Below are positions 15,116-25,067 of a DNA stretch of 52,488 nucleotides, one piece after another (position 1 is the first letter of the stretch; every line of letters starts with the position of its first letter). The notes beneath the pieces were generated by a model that saw only the letters and a program-made list of their open reading frames with translations, did no database searches and was not told where the DNA came from. The position numbers and the translations under genes were made by a program. The DNA is from Pseudomonadota bacterium (GTDB taxonomy: Bacteria > Pseudomonadota > Alphaproteobacteria > Acetobacterales > Acetobacteraceae). Location: contig JAJZNE010000006.1 in the NCBI GenBank assembly GCA_021847995.1, positions 1 to 52,488 on the forward strand, read 5' to 3'.

Positions 15116-16138
15116 ATGGAACGTCCGCACGCAGCCGCCGGCGTCCCGGCCGGGCGCAACCTCGATCTCGGGCGGCTCAGGGCACATCACCGCCTGATGC
15201 TGCGCATCCGCGCGCTGGAGGAAACCGCGCTCCGCGGGCTGGCGGAAAAGCAGGTGTTCGGCGCCATCCATCCCTCGATCGGGCAGGAGGCGGTCGCCGC
15301 CGGCGTGGTGGCGCAACTGCTGCGTGACGATATCCTGCTCTCCACCCATCGCGGCCACGGGCACACGCTGGCCAAGGGCGCGTCCGCCGGGGCGATGCTG
15401 ATGGAACTGCTCGGCCGCGCCGGCGGCGTGTGCGGGGGCAAGGGCGGGTCGATGCACATTGCCGATTTCGGCGTCGGCATGCTGGGGGCGAACGGGGTCG
15501 TGGCCGCCAACATCGTCATCGCCGCCGGTGCGGCGCACGCGATCCGTTTGCAGGGCGGGGCGCGCATCGTCTGCTGCCTGTTCGGCGACGGTGCGATCAA
15601 CCGCGGCCCGTTCCTGGAAGGGCTGAACTGGGCCGCCGCGTTCCGCCTGCCGGTGCTGTTCGTTTGCGAGGACAACGGCTTCGCGGCAACCACGCGCGCC
15701 GCCGCGCTGACCGCCGGCCCCGGCGCCTCGGCCCGCGCCCGTGCGCTCGGCGTGCCGGCGGAAGAAGTGGACGGCAACGACGTGCTGGCGGTCGAGGCGG
15801 CGGCGGCGGCGCTGATCGCGGCGGTGCGCGGCGGCGGCGGCCCGCGCCTGCTGCATGCCCGCACCTATCGCCTTACCGGCCACACCGCCGCCGATGCGGC
15901 GGCCTACCGCCCGGCCGACGAAGTGGCGGCGGCCCGCGCCCGCGACCCGATCGCACTGGCCGCCGCATGGCTGGCCGAGGCCGGGGTGCCGGAGGCTGAG
16001 ATCGCGGCCGATCGCGCCGCGGCGGCGGCGGAGATGGCGGCGGCCTATGACGCGGCCTGCGCCGCGCCCTTTCCCGACGCCGCCGCAGCGTTCCGCGACG
16101 TGCAGGATATCGGCAGCCCGGCGGAGATGCCGTTCTGA
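15116..16138 (+). CDS. ThDP-dependent dehydrogenase E1 component, alpha subunit
   Basis: The 340-residue product matches the E1-alpha subunit of pyruvate, acetoin or branched-chain 2-oxoacid dehydrogenases. The ThDP motif runs from CLFGDGAINRGPFLEGLN to VCEDNGFA, and HRGHGHTLAKG plus GGKGGSMH are family blocks. The start was placed at ATG 15116; the upstream reading frame is low-complexity and overlaps a repeat. The TGA overlaps the ATG of the E1-beta gene by one base (TGATG). No E2 or E3 gene follows, so the acyl acceptor is unknown. Confidence 0.88.
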   Translation: MERPHAAAGVPAGRNLDLGRLRAHHRLMLRIRALEETALRGLAEKQVFGAIHPSIGQEAVAAGVVAQLLRDDILLSTHRGHGHTLAKGASAGAMLMELLGRAGGVCGGKGGSMHIADFGVGMLGANGVVAANIVIAAGAAHAIRLQGGARIVCCLFGDGAINRGPFLEGLNWAAAFRLPVLFVCEDNGFAATTRAAALTAGPGASARARALGVPAEEVDGNDVLAVEAAAAALIAAVRGGGGPRLLHARTYRLTGHTAADAAAYRPADEVAAARARDPIALAAAWLAEAGVPEAEIAADRAAAAAEMAAAYDAACAAPFPDAAAAFRDVQDIGSPAEMPF

Positions 16139-17118
16139 TGGCGCAGATGAGCTACCTCGACGCCGTGCGCACGGCGCTGGCGCAGGAGATGCGGCGCGAT
16201 CCGGCCGTCTGGGCGGTCGGCGAGGATCTCGGCCGCGGCGGGGTGTTCGGGCAGTACCGCGGCCTGGTCGAGGAATTCGGCCCCGCCCGCATCTGCGACG
16301 CGCCGATCTCGGAGGCGGCGATCCTGGGCGTGGCCGTCGGTGCGGCGATGCTGGGCACGCGGCCGGTGGTGGAGATGCGCTTCGCCGATTTCGCCCTGTG
16401 TGCGATGGACGAACTGGTCAACCAGGCGGCCAAGGCGCGCTTCATGTTCGGCGGCCAGGCGCGGGTGCCGATCGTGGTGCGCGAGCCGATCGGCATGTGG
16501 CGATCCTCCGCCGCCCAGCACTCGCAATCGCTGGAGGCGTGGTACGCGCATGTCCCGGGCCTGATCGTCGCCTGTCCGGCGACGCCCGCGGATGCCGCCG
16601 GCCTGCTCCGCACCGCGATCCGCAGCGACGATCCGGTGGTGTTCATGGAGCACAAGAATCTGTGGGGGCTGGAGGGCGAAATGCCGGACGACCCCGACCA
16701 CTGCATCAAGTTCGGCGCGGCGCGGCGGGTGCGTGCCGGGCGGGACGTGACCATCGTGTCCTGGTCGGCGCAGGTGCATGTCTGTGCCGCGGCGGCGGAG
16801 ACGCTGGCGGCGGAGGGGATCGCGGCCGAGGTGATCGACCTGCGCACGCTGTGGCCGTGGGACCGGGCGGCGGTGTTCGCGAGCGTGGGACGGACCGGCC
16901 GGCTGCTGGTGGCGCATGAGGCGGTCGCGGTCGGCGGGTTCGGGGCGGAGGTGGCGGCGACGGTGGCCGAGCAGCGCGCCGCCGCCCTGCGCGCGCCGGT
17001 GCGCCGGCTGGGCGCGCCGCGGGCGCTGATCGGCTATGCCCCGCCGGTCGAGGATGCGGTACGGGTGACCGCGCCGATGATCGCGGCGGCGGCGCGGGCG
17101 ATGGTGGCGGGACAATGA
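16138..17118 (+). CDS. ThDP-dependent dehydrogenase E1 component, beta subunit
   Basis: The 326-residue product is the E1-beta partner: the N-terminal pyrimidine-binding domain has YLDAVRTALAQEM, GEDLGRGGVFGQYRG and PISEAAILGVAVGAAM with the ThDP-activating Glu, followed by a transketolase C-terminal domain (VIDLRTLWPWD). It would form an alpha2-beta2 tetramer with the preceding gene product and decarboxylate a 2-oxoacid or cleave an acetoin-like compound. Its stop overlaps the next start as ATGA, so four genes are probably one operon. Confidence 0.88.
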   Translation: MAQMSYLDAVRTALAQEMRRDPAVWAVGEDLGRGGVFGQYRGLVEEFGPARICDAPISEAAILGVAVGAAMLGTRPVVEMRFADFALCAMDELVNQAAKARFMFGGQARVPIVVREPIGMWRSSAAQHSQSLEAWYAHVPGLIVACPATPADAAGLLRTAIRSDDPVVFMEHKNLWGLEGEMPDDPDHCIKFGAARRVRAGRDVTIVSWSAQVHVCAAAAETLAAEGIAAEVIDLRTLWPWDRAAVFASVGRTGRLLVAHEAVAVGGFGAEVAATVAEQRAAALRAPVRRLGAPRALIGYAPPVEDAVRVTAPMIAAAARAMVAGQ

Positions 17119-18851
17119 GCGGCGCGGGCAGCAACGAGATGACCGGCGGCGAGGCGCTGGCGCGCATGATCGCCGCCCATCGCGGCGGGCCGATGTTCGG
17201 CATGGGCGGCTTTCAGTTGCTGCCGTTCTACGACGCGGCCCGCCGGCTCGGCCTGCCGCACCATCTGATCAACGACGAGCGTGCCGGCGCCTTTGCCGCC
17301 GATGCCTATGCCAAGGTGTCGGGGCGCGTCGGGCTGATCGATGCGACGCTGGGGCCAGGGGCGACCAACCTCGTCACCGGGCTGGTGGAGGCGCTGAATG
17401 CCGGCACGCCGATCGTGGCGCTGGTGGGCGACGCGCATCGCGGCCATGCCTGGAAGAACATGACGCAGGAAAGCCGGCAGGCCGACATCCTGCGCCCGGC
17501 GGTGAAGGAGCTGCTGCGCGTCGAGGAGATCGCGCGGATCCCCGAACTGCTGCGCCGCGCCTTCGCGGTCGCCACCAGCGGCCGGCCCGGCCCGGTCGCG
17601 GTGCTGGTGCCGGAGGATGTCTGCCACGGCACGCACGGCTTCGCGCCCGATGCGTTCGCTGCCGATCCGGCGCATGAGGCGGCACCGGCGCTGCGCTGCC
17701 GCCCGGCGGCGGCCGACGTGGCGCAGGCGGCGGCGCTGCTGGCCGGGGCGCGAAGGCCGCTGCTGCTGGCCGGCGGCGGCGTGCATCTGAGCGGGGCGGC
17801 GGAGACGCTGGCGGCGTTCGCCCGCGCGCTCAATCTGCCGGTCGCGCACACGATGACCGGCAAGGGCGCGATCGCCTGCACCGATCCGCTGGGTGCCGGG
17901 CTGTTCGGCCGCTATGACCGCATCGCCAATGCCCTGATCGCGGAGGCCGATCTGCTGCTGGTGGTCGGCTGCAAGCTCGGCGAGATCGCGACCAGGCGCT
18001 ACACCGTGCCGCCGCCGGGCGCGCGCATCATCCATGTCGAGATCGTCGCCGAGGAGATCGGCCGCACGGTCGCGCCGGAACTGGCGCTGTGGGGCGATGC
18101 GCGGGAGACGCTGGCCGATCTGCACGCGGCGCTGGCGGACGATGCGGCGGCGATCCGCGCGCGGCAGGCCGACCATGCGGCGATGGTGGCCGCGCGCATG
18201 GCGGCGTGGCGCGAGGCGACGGCGCCGCGCTATGCCGCCGCCGACGTGCCGGTGGCGATGGGGCGGCTGATGGGCGAGATCAACCGCGCCCTGCCGGCCG
18301 ACGGAATCCTGGTCGCCGATGGTGGCTTCGCGGCGCACTGGGGCGGGCTGCTGTTCGATTGCAAGCGGCCAGGGCGCGGTTTCGTCCCCGATCGCGGCTT
18401 CGCGTCCATCGGCTACGGGCTGCCCGGCGCGATCGGCGCGGCGCTCGCGGCACCCGGCCGCCCCGTCGTCAGCCTGACCGGGGACGGCGGCTGCAACATG
18501 ATGCTGGGCGAATTGGAGACGGCGCGGCGGATGGGCGTCGCGTTCACGCTCATCGTCGTCAACAACGCCGCATCGGGCTATGTGAAGGCGCTGCAGCACC
18601 TGCTGTACGGCGCCGGCGCCTACCATGCCTCCGACCTCGCGGAGACCGATTACGCGCGCGTCGCGACCGCGCTGGGCTGCCGCGGCATCCGGGTGGAGAC
18701 GCCGGATGCGCTCGCGCCCGCGCTGGCGGAGGGGCTGCGCGGCGCGGGGCCGACGGTGATCGACGTGGTGGTGACGCGCGACCCCGCGCAGATGCTGCCG
18801 GCGGCGGACAACCGCGCGGTGCAGGTCCGGGCCGGCGACCGGGTCGCGTGA
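17115..18851 (+). CDS. ThDP-dependent enzyme, acetolactate synthase-like
   Basis: The 578-residue product has the three-domain layout of the acetolactate synthase/benzoylformate decarboxylase family. The catalytic Glu is in NDERAGAFAADAYAKVSGR; the C-terminal ThDP motif runs from LTGDGGCNMMLGELETA to VVNNAASGY. In the sequence after VVNN the usual acetohydroxyacid synthase pattern is not clear, so it may be a decarboxylase or carboligase of another substrate. Having a second, unrelated type of ThDP enzyme directly behind an E1 pair is unusual and suggests successive C-C chemistry on one substrate. Confidence 0.83.
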   Translation: MSGAGSNEMTGGEALARMIAAHRGGPMFGMGGFQLLPFYDAARRLGLPHHLINDERAGAFAADAYAKVSGRVGLIDATLGPGATNLVTGLVEALNAGTPIVALVGDAHRGHAWKNMTQESRQADILRPAVKELLRVEEIARIPELLRRAFAVATSGRPGPVAVLVPEDVCHGTHGFAPDAFAADPAHEAAPALRCRPAAADVAQAAALLAGARRPLLLAGGGVHLSGAAETLAAFARALNLPVAHTMTGKGAIACTDPLGAGLFGRYDRIANALIAEADLLLVVGCKLGEIATRRYTVPPPGARIIHVEIVAEEIGRTVAPELALWGDARETLADLHAALADDAAAIRARQADHAAMVAARMAAWREATAPRYAAADVPVAMGRLMGEINRALPADGILVADGGFAAHWGGLLFDCKRPGRGFVPDRGFASIGYGLPGAIGAALAAPGRPVVSLTGDGGCNMMLGELETARRMGVAFTLIVVNNAASGYVKALQHLLYGAGAYHASDLAETDYARVATALGCRGIRVETPDALAPALAEGLRGAGPTVIDVVVTRDPAQMLPAADNRAVQVRAGDRVA

Positions 18852-18864
18852 CGGGACGGGCGGG

Positions 18865-19695
18865 ATGGGCATGACGGACGGGACGGCGGCGCGCCTGCGG
18901 CTCGATGGCCGCGTGGCGCTGGTGTTCGGGGCCGGCTCCTCCGGTCCCGGCTGGGGCAACGGCCGCGCCGCTTCGGTGCTGTATGCGCGGGAGGGCGCGC
19001 GCGTCGCCTGCGTTGACGTGAGCGCGGAGGCGGCGGCGGAGACGCAGGCGATCATTGCCGGCGAGGGCGGGGAGGCGATCGCACTCACCGCCGACGTGAC
19101 CGATGGCGGGCAGGTGGCCGGCGCGGTTGCGGCGACGCTCGCGCGCTTCGCGCGGATCGATGTGCTGCACAACAATGTCGGCATCACCGGCCTGCGGGCC
19201 GCGGGCGACGATCCGCTGGATGTGGAGGACGCCGCGTGGCGGCGGGTGATCGACACCAACCTGACGGGCGCGTTCCTGGCGTGCCGGCATGCCGTGCCGG
19301 CGATGCGCGCGCAGGGCAAGGGCGCCATCGTCAACGTCTCCTCCCTGGCCGGGGAGCGGATCAACGCCTATCCGTATTTCGCCTATTATGCGTCGAAGGC
19401 GGCGCTGAACCATCTGACGCGCGCGCTGGCCGTGCATTGCGCGCCGCACGGCATCCGCGCCAACGCGGTGATGCCGGGGATGATGGACACGCCGCTGATC
19501 CAGACACAGATCGTCGGCCAGTATGCCGACCGTGAAGCGATGATGGCGGCGCGGCACCGCATGGTGCCGCTCGGCCGCATGGGCGATGCGTGGGATGTGG
19601 CACGCGCCGCCCTGTTCCTCGCCTGCGACGAGGCCGCTTACATCACCGGCGTGTGCCTGCCGGTCGATGGCGGCCTTGGCTGCGTCAGCCGCTGA
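18865..19695 (+). CDS. Short-chain dehydrogenase/reductase
   Basis: The 276-residue product is a classical SDR: the cofactor motif appears as VFGAGSSGPGWGNGRA (a variant of TGxxxGxG), NNVG follows (LHNNVGITG), catalytic Ser is in IVNVSSLAG and Tyr-Lys in YYASKAAL. Asp in CVDVSAEA after beta-2 suggests NAD(H) preference. The start could be ATG 18865 or 18871, both behind GGACGGGCGGG. It follows the ThDP genes on the same strand after 13 bases and may oxidise or reduce a hydroxyketone or diol. It converges on the 3-hydroxybutyrate oligomer hydrolase gene 15 bases away. Confidence 0.88.
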   Translation: MGMTDGTAARLRLDGRVALVFGAGSSGPGWGNGRAASVLYAREGARVACVDVSAEAAAETQAIIAGEGGEAIALTADVTDGGQVAGAVAATLARFARIDVLHNNVGITGLRAAGDDPLDVEDAAWRRVIDTNLTGAFLACRHAVPAMRAQGKGAIVNVSSLAGERINAYPYFAYYASKAALNHLTRALAVHCAPHGIRANAVMPGMMDTPLIQTQIVGQYADREAMMAARHRMVPLGRMGDAWDVARAALFLACDEAAYITGVCLPVDGGLGCVSR

Positions 19696-19710
19696 GGGTG
19701 CCGCGCAGGC

Positions 19711-21735
19711 TCATTGAGGGATCGTCACGCGCCCGCCCTGCACCATGATGCGGTCGGCCGCCGGCGGATCGGGGGCGATCGGCGGCACCTCGGCGGCCTG
19801 TAGCGGCGGCGCATGGCCGGGCGCGCCGCCGCGCGGCGTGGTGTGGACGACCTGGCTCGGCGGCAGCGCCGCGCCCGCCGTCAGATGCGCCCACATGAGG
19901 TCGAGCGCGCGTAGGTGGTACAGCACCAGCGGCACCATGCGCGTATCGAAACCGGGCAGGTCGGTGCCGAAATGCTCGGCGTTGGTGACTTCGATGTAGC
20001 GCAGTTGCGAAGCTGCGCCGTCGGCGAGCGAATTGAGTCCGATATAGGGACGCGAGGAGAAGCTGACCGGCACGCGATCATCGCTGCGGCCATGCACGAT
20101 CAGCAGCGGCAGGCCGTCCAGCCGCCCCGTCGCCAGGAACTCGGCAATGCCGCCCTGCACCCGCTTTGCCGCCGGCGTGTCGCCCGTCACCAGCGCGCGC
20201 AGGCACATTGCGCCATCGAGGTCGTAATCCTGCCGTCCGGTGCTGCGGGAGGCAGAGAGCCAACTCCGACGCGGGCCGGTGGGGTCGTCGTCGTTGACCA
20301 CATCGATGCTGCCCGCCGGCGCGCCGCCCGGCGCGATCGCGAAGTTCTGTGCGATCTGCTGCGCCGGCACGGCCATCGGCCGCCCGTCCTGATCGGCTGC
20401 GGCATAGCTGTAGCCGCACAGCCGGTCGCGCACGTCGAAGCGGCCGTGATCGTTGGCATATTTCGTCGCCGTCGCGTCAGGGGCGACGAAATAGCCGAAG
20501 GCGTGGCCGATGTCCGTTTCCTTGTCCCAGCCGTAGGCGTGCATGCGGTCGAGCGATTCGCGCGCCTGCCCTTCCAGGGTGTCGGCGTCGAGCAGCCCTT
20601 TCTCATGAAGGGACGTGCAGCGGTTGGCTGCGAAGGTGATGCGATCGCGCAGCGGCACATCGGGCACCGCGAGCACCGCGCAAGGCTGATAGAGATTGCC
20701 GAAGGTGAAGTAGTCGAGCAGCGTGCGCCCGCTGCCGCGCCGCTCGGCGCCGTTGCGCACGACCACGACGCGATCGTCCGGGCGCAACTGCACCTGCGGC
20801 TCGCGCGCCACCGCGCCGTCGATCAGGTGCGCGCCGGTCGCCGCGTCGTGCTCGGCTGCGTACAGGACGGCGCCGCCGCCGTTGGAACTGCCGGTGGCGA
20901 TCACGAGCGTGTTGGCGCGGGTGAAGCCGGGGTCGCGCCGCGCGAGCAGGCGGAAGGCGAAGCGGATGGAGCGCAGCACGTCCTCGCCCCAGTCCTTCTC
21001 CGGATTCTGTTTGGAGTGGGCGGCCTTGAAGGCGACGCGGTGCGGCCAGCGCGCGAGGAAATCCTGCCGCTCCGCATCAGTGAGGTCGGCGCGGAAATGT
21101 GCGTCGCGCCCGGCCTCGGCGGCCGGCACCTGCCGCCCGTCGAGCAAGTTCACGCTGTCCTGCTCCAGCATGTCGAAGCCGTTGCCATGGCCCTTGTCAT
21201 TGTATACCACGGCGCAGCCGTGGCGCAGGCCCCAGTAGCCGAAATCGACCACGTCACGGAACAGGCTGGCGGAGCCATTGACCGGAATGGCGACGAGGCA
21301 GCGGCGCGCCGCCGCAAGTTGTGTCGGGATCTGCAGCAGCATGGCGACATTCTGCCGCCCGGCGCCGTCGTCGGCATAGGCGAGATATTCCTCGCCTGCG
21401 ATTCGGCCGCTGTCGGGCCAGATCCTGCCGGTCTCCTCGTCCACGTCCGGCCCGAACAGGCGGCCGTAACCTTGTCCCGCGCTGGCAGGCAGGAACAGCG
21501 ACGCGCGCCGCAATTCCGCCGCCGTCGGGTGCAGCGGATCGGCATAGCCGGGACGCCTGCCCAGCATCCCGTCGGCGCCGAGGCCGCCGGTGACGAGATC
21601 GTCCGTCGTACCGTCGTAAGTGGTATGCGGCCCCGGCCGAAGCCAGGACGGTGACGCGCCATCCGCGTCCGCCGGTCTGCTCTGCACGGTCAAAACCAGC
21701 AGCAAGCCCGCTCCCCACGCCAGGAAATCGCGCAT
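19711..21735 (-). CDS. D-3-hydroxybutyrate oligomer hydrolase-like esterase
   Basis: The 674-residue product starts with a signal peptide (MRDFLAWGAGLLLVLTVQS...ADA) and resembles the 3HB-oligomer hydrolase family, which cleaves soluble poly-3-hydroxybutyrate oligomers. The nucleophile lies in TLVIATGSSNGGGAVLYAAE. Typical blocks include GYGRLFGPDVDEETG, VYNDKGHGNGFDM and LPLLIVHGRSDDRVPV; a late His is in NAEHFGTD. Length fits the family (about 690). The start is set by AAGGGAACGAGC before the ATG. It is the last gene of a catabolic operon, 17 bases after the tannase-like gene. Confidence 0.78.
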   Translation of the reverse strand: MRDFLAWGAGLLLVLTVQSRPADADGASPSWLRPGPHTTYDGTTDDLVTGGLGADGMLGRRPGYADPLHPTAAELRRASLFLPASAGQGYGRLFGPDVDEETGRIWPDSGRIAGEEYLAYADDGAGRQNVAMLLQIPTQLAAARRCLVAIPVNGSASLFRDVVDFGYWGLRHGCAVVYNDKGHGNGFDMLEQDSVNLLDGRQVPAAEAGRDAHFRADLTDAERQDFLARWPHRVAFKAAHSKQNPEKDWGEDVLRSIRFAFRLLARRDPGFTRANTLVIATGSSNGGGAVLYAAEHDAATGAHLIDGAVAREPQVQLRPDDRVVVVRNGAERRGSGRTLLDYFTFGNLYQPCAVLAVPDVPLRDRITFAANRCTSLHEKGLLDADTLEGQARESLDRMHAYGWDKETDIGHAFGYFVAPDATATKYANDHGRFDVRDRLCGYSYAAADQDGRPMAVPAQQIAQNFAIAPGGAPAGSIDVVNDDDPTGPRRSWLSASRSTGRQDYDLDGAMCLRALVTGDTPAAKRVQGGIAEFLATGRLDGLPLLIVHGRSDDRVPVSFSSRPYIGLNSLADGAASQLRYIEVTNAEHFGTDLPGFDTRMVPLVLYHLRALDLMWAHLTAGAALPPSQVVHTTPRGGAPGHAPPLQAAEVPPIAPDPPAADRIMVQGGRVTIPQ

Positions 21736-21752
21736 GCTCGTTCCCTTCGTGT

Positions 21753-23381
21753 CTATTGCAGATAGTCCGGACCTGGTACGGGGGCTTCGTGCGCATTCGG
21801 ATCGGCGATGCAAGCAAAGCCGCCGGCGTCCGCCGGGTCGCCTTGCCCGGTCGCTCGGGCGATCTGCGGATAGGGACAGAGCGGGCGGGACAGCGTGATG
21901 CGCCGCGCATCGCCGGTTCCGCTTATCTTGCTGGCGACGATCCTGTCCGGCGCGGCGTCGTGCTCCACCCAGTTTTCCAGCGCCGCCTGCACGTCGAACC
22001 TGTCCGGTCCGGGGCCGCCAGCGCAATGTGCCATGCCGGGCACCAGGAACAGCCGATAGAAGCCGGCGACGTCCGGCGCCGCGTGCTGGCGCTCGAAATC
22101 GACGACGCGGCCGAAATACGTGATCGAGTCCAGGAACGGCACGACCGGGTCCGCGAGACCGTGATACTGGATCAGCTTGCCCCCGGATTTTCGGAACGCT
22201 TCCAGGTCCGGGCTGTTGGCATTGATGACAGGTGCGAGTGTCGCATCGAGCGCGCGCATCTCGCCACTCCAGTCGAACTGCCACCAGTTCCAGTCCGGGC
22301 CGAATTTCCAGTCGCGCCAGAATGACAGGCGCGCCGGCTGGGCGGGGTGTGCGGGGTCGGCCCAATAGAGGCTCCATCCTGGCAGCCGCGGCACGACAAC
22401 GCTCGACCCTTCGCTGCCCGGCGGCCAGCCGAAATAGATGAGCTCGCCGGTTTTGACGTCGTGTGCGCCGGCGTACATCGCCTTGAGCGCCGAAACCTGC
22501 GGCGGCGTCAGACAGTCCGGGGCGTCGGCGCCCCGGCATTGCAGGCTCTCCGCATCGAAGCGGCAGTCGCGCGGGTCGTCGAGGAAGTCGTCGCTCGCCA
22601 GGCCGCCATCGCGGCTGCCGTTCAGCGTGTGGCAGGCAGCCACCACGGCCCGCGAGATCATGCCGAGCTTGCTGGCCGGCAGGATCGGCGCGTCATCCCT
22701 GCCGTGCGGATGGTTGGCGACATACTGCCACAGAAAGCCGGCATTCAGGTGCGTGCGGTTGTTGCCCGGATCACCCGCGATGATCCCGTCGAAGTCATCG
22801 GGGAACCGCTGCGCCTCCATCAGCGCCTGATGACCGCCGGTCGAGCAGCCCCGGAAATAGGCATGCCTCGCCGCGGCGCCATAGAAGCTTTGCACAATCG
22901 GCTTTGCGGCCATTGCGCTTTCATGAACGGCACGAAACCCCCAGTCGGCGATCCGTTCGGGATGCCCGAGCGCGAAATCCGGGTCATCGCCGATGTGCCC
23001 GGTATCGGTACTGAACGTCGCGTAGCCGGCGCGCAGTGCCGCCGCCATCAGGTCGAAACTGATCGCGGAGCTGTAGCCGCCGTTGCCGAACATCTCGATC
23101 TTGCCATTCCATTTCTGCAACGGTAGCCACAGCTCCAGCCCGATGCGCGACCCCGGCACTGGCGCAATCAGGCCATGCACGCGACAGAAGGCCGGCCGAT
23201 CGACGACCACGCCCGTGGCCGGCAAAGCGAAGGGCCCGCCTGCCATCTCCTCCGCCGCATCGATCGTCGTATGAGCCGGCGGGGATGTCGCAAGCTCGGC
23301 GCAGGTGGTCGCCGAGGCCGGACATGCGGCGAGGACCGCAAAAGCGGTTCCTGCCAGGGCAGCCTTCGCAGCAGAAATCAT
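21753..23381 (-). CDS. Tannase/feruloyl esterase family protein
   Basis: The 542-residue product has a signal peptide (MISAAKAALAGTAFAVLAACPASA) and an alpha/beta hydrolase fold. The nucleophilic Ser is in FRGCSTGGHQALM, with Asp likely in YHGLADPVVPF and His in VPGMAHCAGGPG. Paired cysteines flank these sites (CSTGG, AHCAGG), a hallmark of fungal and bacterial tannases. It probably cleaves an aromatic or bulky ester in the periplasm. The ATG overlaps the TGA of the preceding AtuA-C gene as ATGA. The substrate within the family cannot be told. Confidence 0.88.
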   Translation of the reverse strand: MISAAKAALAGTAFAVLAACPASATTCAELATSPPAHTTIDAAEEMAGGPFALPATGVVVDRPAFCRVHGLIAPVPGSRIGLELWLPLQKWNGKIEMFGNGGYSSAISFDLMAAALRAGYATFSTDTGHIGDDPDFALGHPERIADWGFRAVHESAMAAKPIVQSFYGAAARHAYFRGCSTGGHQALMEAQRFPDDFDGIIAGDPGNNRTHLNAGFLWQYVANHPHGRDDAPILPASKLGMISRAVVAACHTLNGSRDGGLASDDFLDDPRDCRFDAESLQCRGADAPDCLTPPQVSALKAMYAGAHDVKTGELIYFGWPPGSEGSSVVVPRLPGWSLYWADPAHPAQPARLSFWRDWKFGPDWNWWQFDWSGEMRALDATLAPVINANSPDLEAFRKSGGKLIQYHGLADPVVPFLDSITYFGRVVDFERQHAAPDVAGFYRLFLVPGMAHCAGGPGPDRFDVQAALENWVEHDAAPDRIVASKISGTGDARRITLSRPLCPYPQIARATGQGDPADAGGFACIADPNAHEAPVPGPDYLQ

Positions 23382-23725
23382 GTCCGGTCATTTCCCCCGT
23401 GGTGTTCGGCGGCGGCCTGCCGCCCCGGCATCTCCAGTTCGAGCAGCACCGCCCCGAGGCATTTGCCGTGCGGATCGAGGCGCAGCGACCGCGTGACGCC
23501 GCCGGCCAGCGCATGGTGCAGCACGAAATTGAGCGCACCGAGGCCGGGCAGTTCGTAGCGCGTCACCGTCCCGCGAAGGATCGCGGCGAAATGTGCGGCG
23601 ACGCGCGCCGCGGTGACATGCTCGGCGAGAAAGGCGTAATCCCCTTCATCGTAGGCGATGATGGAAATCTGCGATGTGTCGCCCTTGTCCCCGGTGCGCG
23701 CATGCGCGAGATCCAGCAGCCGCAT
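23378..23725 (-). CDS. AtuA C-terminal-domain-like small protein
   Basis: The 115-residue product begins MRLLDLAHARTGDKGDTSQI, the typical opening of the small AtuA-related domain (the HARTGDKG motif). In many genomes this domain is the C-terminal part of AtuA; here it is a separate gene one base after AtuA, and it overlaps the tannase-like gene as ATGA. The two probably form a complex. Function is not firmly known beyond association with acyclic terpene or other carboxylate breakdown. Confidence 0.83.
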   Translation of the reverse strand: MRLLDLAHARTGDKGDTSQISIIAYDEGDYAFLAEHVTAARVAAHFAAILRGTVTRYELPGLGALNFVLHHALAGGVTRSLRLDPHGKCLGAVLLELEMPGRQAAAEHHGGNDRT

Positions 23726-23726
23726 G

Positions 23727-25067
23727 TCACGCCACCTCGACGCTGACGGCGTGAGCCGCGCACGCGCGCGGGATCAGCGTGGACACGACAGCGATCACCT
23801 CGCGCGCCGACTTCCACGCCCCGCCGCCGCCGGCCGGGCCGTTGGTGTAGAGTGATTCGACCTCGTTGCCGATACGCACGGCTTCCGCCAGGCTGTCGGT
23901 GCGGCCGACCACGCGCACGCGCACTTCCGGAGGATCGGCATAGCCCGATGCGTCGCCGCCCTGATGCGCGGCATCGACGCCGATCAGCTCGAACCGTGCC
24001 TCCGTCATCTTCACGCCGATGAGGTGAAGGCGCTCGCGCACGATTTCCAGCGCGAGGCGTCCGCGCGCGACGGCGCCGGGGCCGGCATATGATATCTGCC
24101 CCTCCCCGACATGGCTGTCGAGATAGCCGACCGAAACCTTGAGCGTCGCGGGCCGTTCGCGCCCTGCGCCGCCGCTGACGGCGATGCGGTCCGGTCCCAG
24201 CTCCGCAAAGCGCACCGCAGAAAAATCCGCCGTCACGTCGGGTTGCAGATAAGCGTTCGGGTCGAGCAGTTCGTACAGCAACTGCTCCTTGCAGGACGAG
24301 AGGCTGATGCGCCCGCCGGAGCCGGCGACCTTGGTGATGATGCAGGACCCGTCCGCCGCCACCTCGGCGATCGGGAAGCCGAGACGGGCGAGGTTCGGCA
24401 CGTCCTTGAAGCCGGGATCGGCGAAGTAGCCGCCGGTGATCTGGCCCGCGCATTCCAGCAGATGCCCGACCACGGTGCCCCGGCCGAGCAGCGCCCAGTC
24501 GTCCATCGCCCAGCCGAATTCGTGGATCAGGGGAGCGAGGAACAACGCCGGGTCGCCGACGCGCCCGGTGATGACCACATCAGCGCCTTCGCGCAACGCC
24601 GCCACCAGTCCTTCCGCGCCGAGATAGGCATTGGCCGAGCGGATCGACGCGCCGAGATCGGCAACGCTGCCGGGCCGCTCCAGCAGCGGGAAGATGCCGT
24701 TCCGCACGGTGTTCAGCACGTCGTCGCCGGTGACCGCCGCGATGCGCATTCCGGCGAGACCGAGGCGACGCGCGACGGCGGCGACGGCACGCGCGGCACC
24801 GCGCGGATTGGCCGCGCCCATGTTGGTGAGGATGCGCACGCCGCGCGCCGAACAAGCCGGCAGCACCGCCTCCATCCGCGCGACCAGCAGCGGATCGAAG
24901 CCGAGATCGGGGTCACGCAGCCGCTCCGCCTGCGCCAGCGCGATCGTGCGCTCGGCCAGGCACTCGAAGCCGAGATAGTGCAGATCGCCACGTTCGGCGA
25001 GTTCGACCGCCGGCTCGATGCGGTCGCCGGCGAACCCGGCGCCGGAGCCGATGCGGATGGTCTTCAT
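23727..25067 (-). CDS. AtuA family protein (DUF1446)
   Basis: The 446-residue product matches the AtuA/DUF1446 family: [22 protein letters not shown] at the start, then [24 protein letters not shown] and [17 protein letters not shown]. AtuA is needed for citronellol/geranyl-CoA breakdown in Pseudomonas, but homologues occur in many catabolic operons and their reaction is unproven. Here none of the other atu genes is present; esterases and a CitMHS transporter surround it. Its ATG overlaps the stop of the transporter gene as ATGA. Confidence 0.86.
   Translation of the reverse strand: MKTIRIGSGAGFAGDRIEPAVELAERGDLHYLGFECLAERTIALAQAERLRDPDLGFDPLLVARMEAVLPACSARGVRILTNMGAANPRGAARAVAAVARRLGLAGMRIAAVTGDDVLNTVRNGIFPLLERPGSVADLGASIRSANAYLGAEGLVAALREGADVVITGRVGDPALFLAPLIHEFGWAMDDWALLGRGTVVGHLLECAGQITGGYFADPGFKDVPNLARLGFPIAEVAADGSCIITKVAGSGGRISLSSCKEQLLYELLDPNAYLQPDVTADFSAVRFAELGPDRIAVSGGAGRERPATLKVSVGYLDSHVGEGQISYAGPGAVARGRLALEIVRERLHLIGVKMTEARFELIGVDAAHQGGDASGYADPPEVRVRVVGRTDSLAEAVRIGNEVESLYTNGPAGGGGAWKSAREVIAVVSTLIPRACAAHAVSVEVA

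Noticed and set aside
21736-22539. N-terminal extension of the 3HB oligomer hydrolase-like gene
   Set aside because: The upstream part of the frame overlaps the tannase-like gene and is low-complexity; the ATG at 21735 has a signal peptide and a good ribosome binding site.
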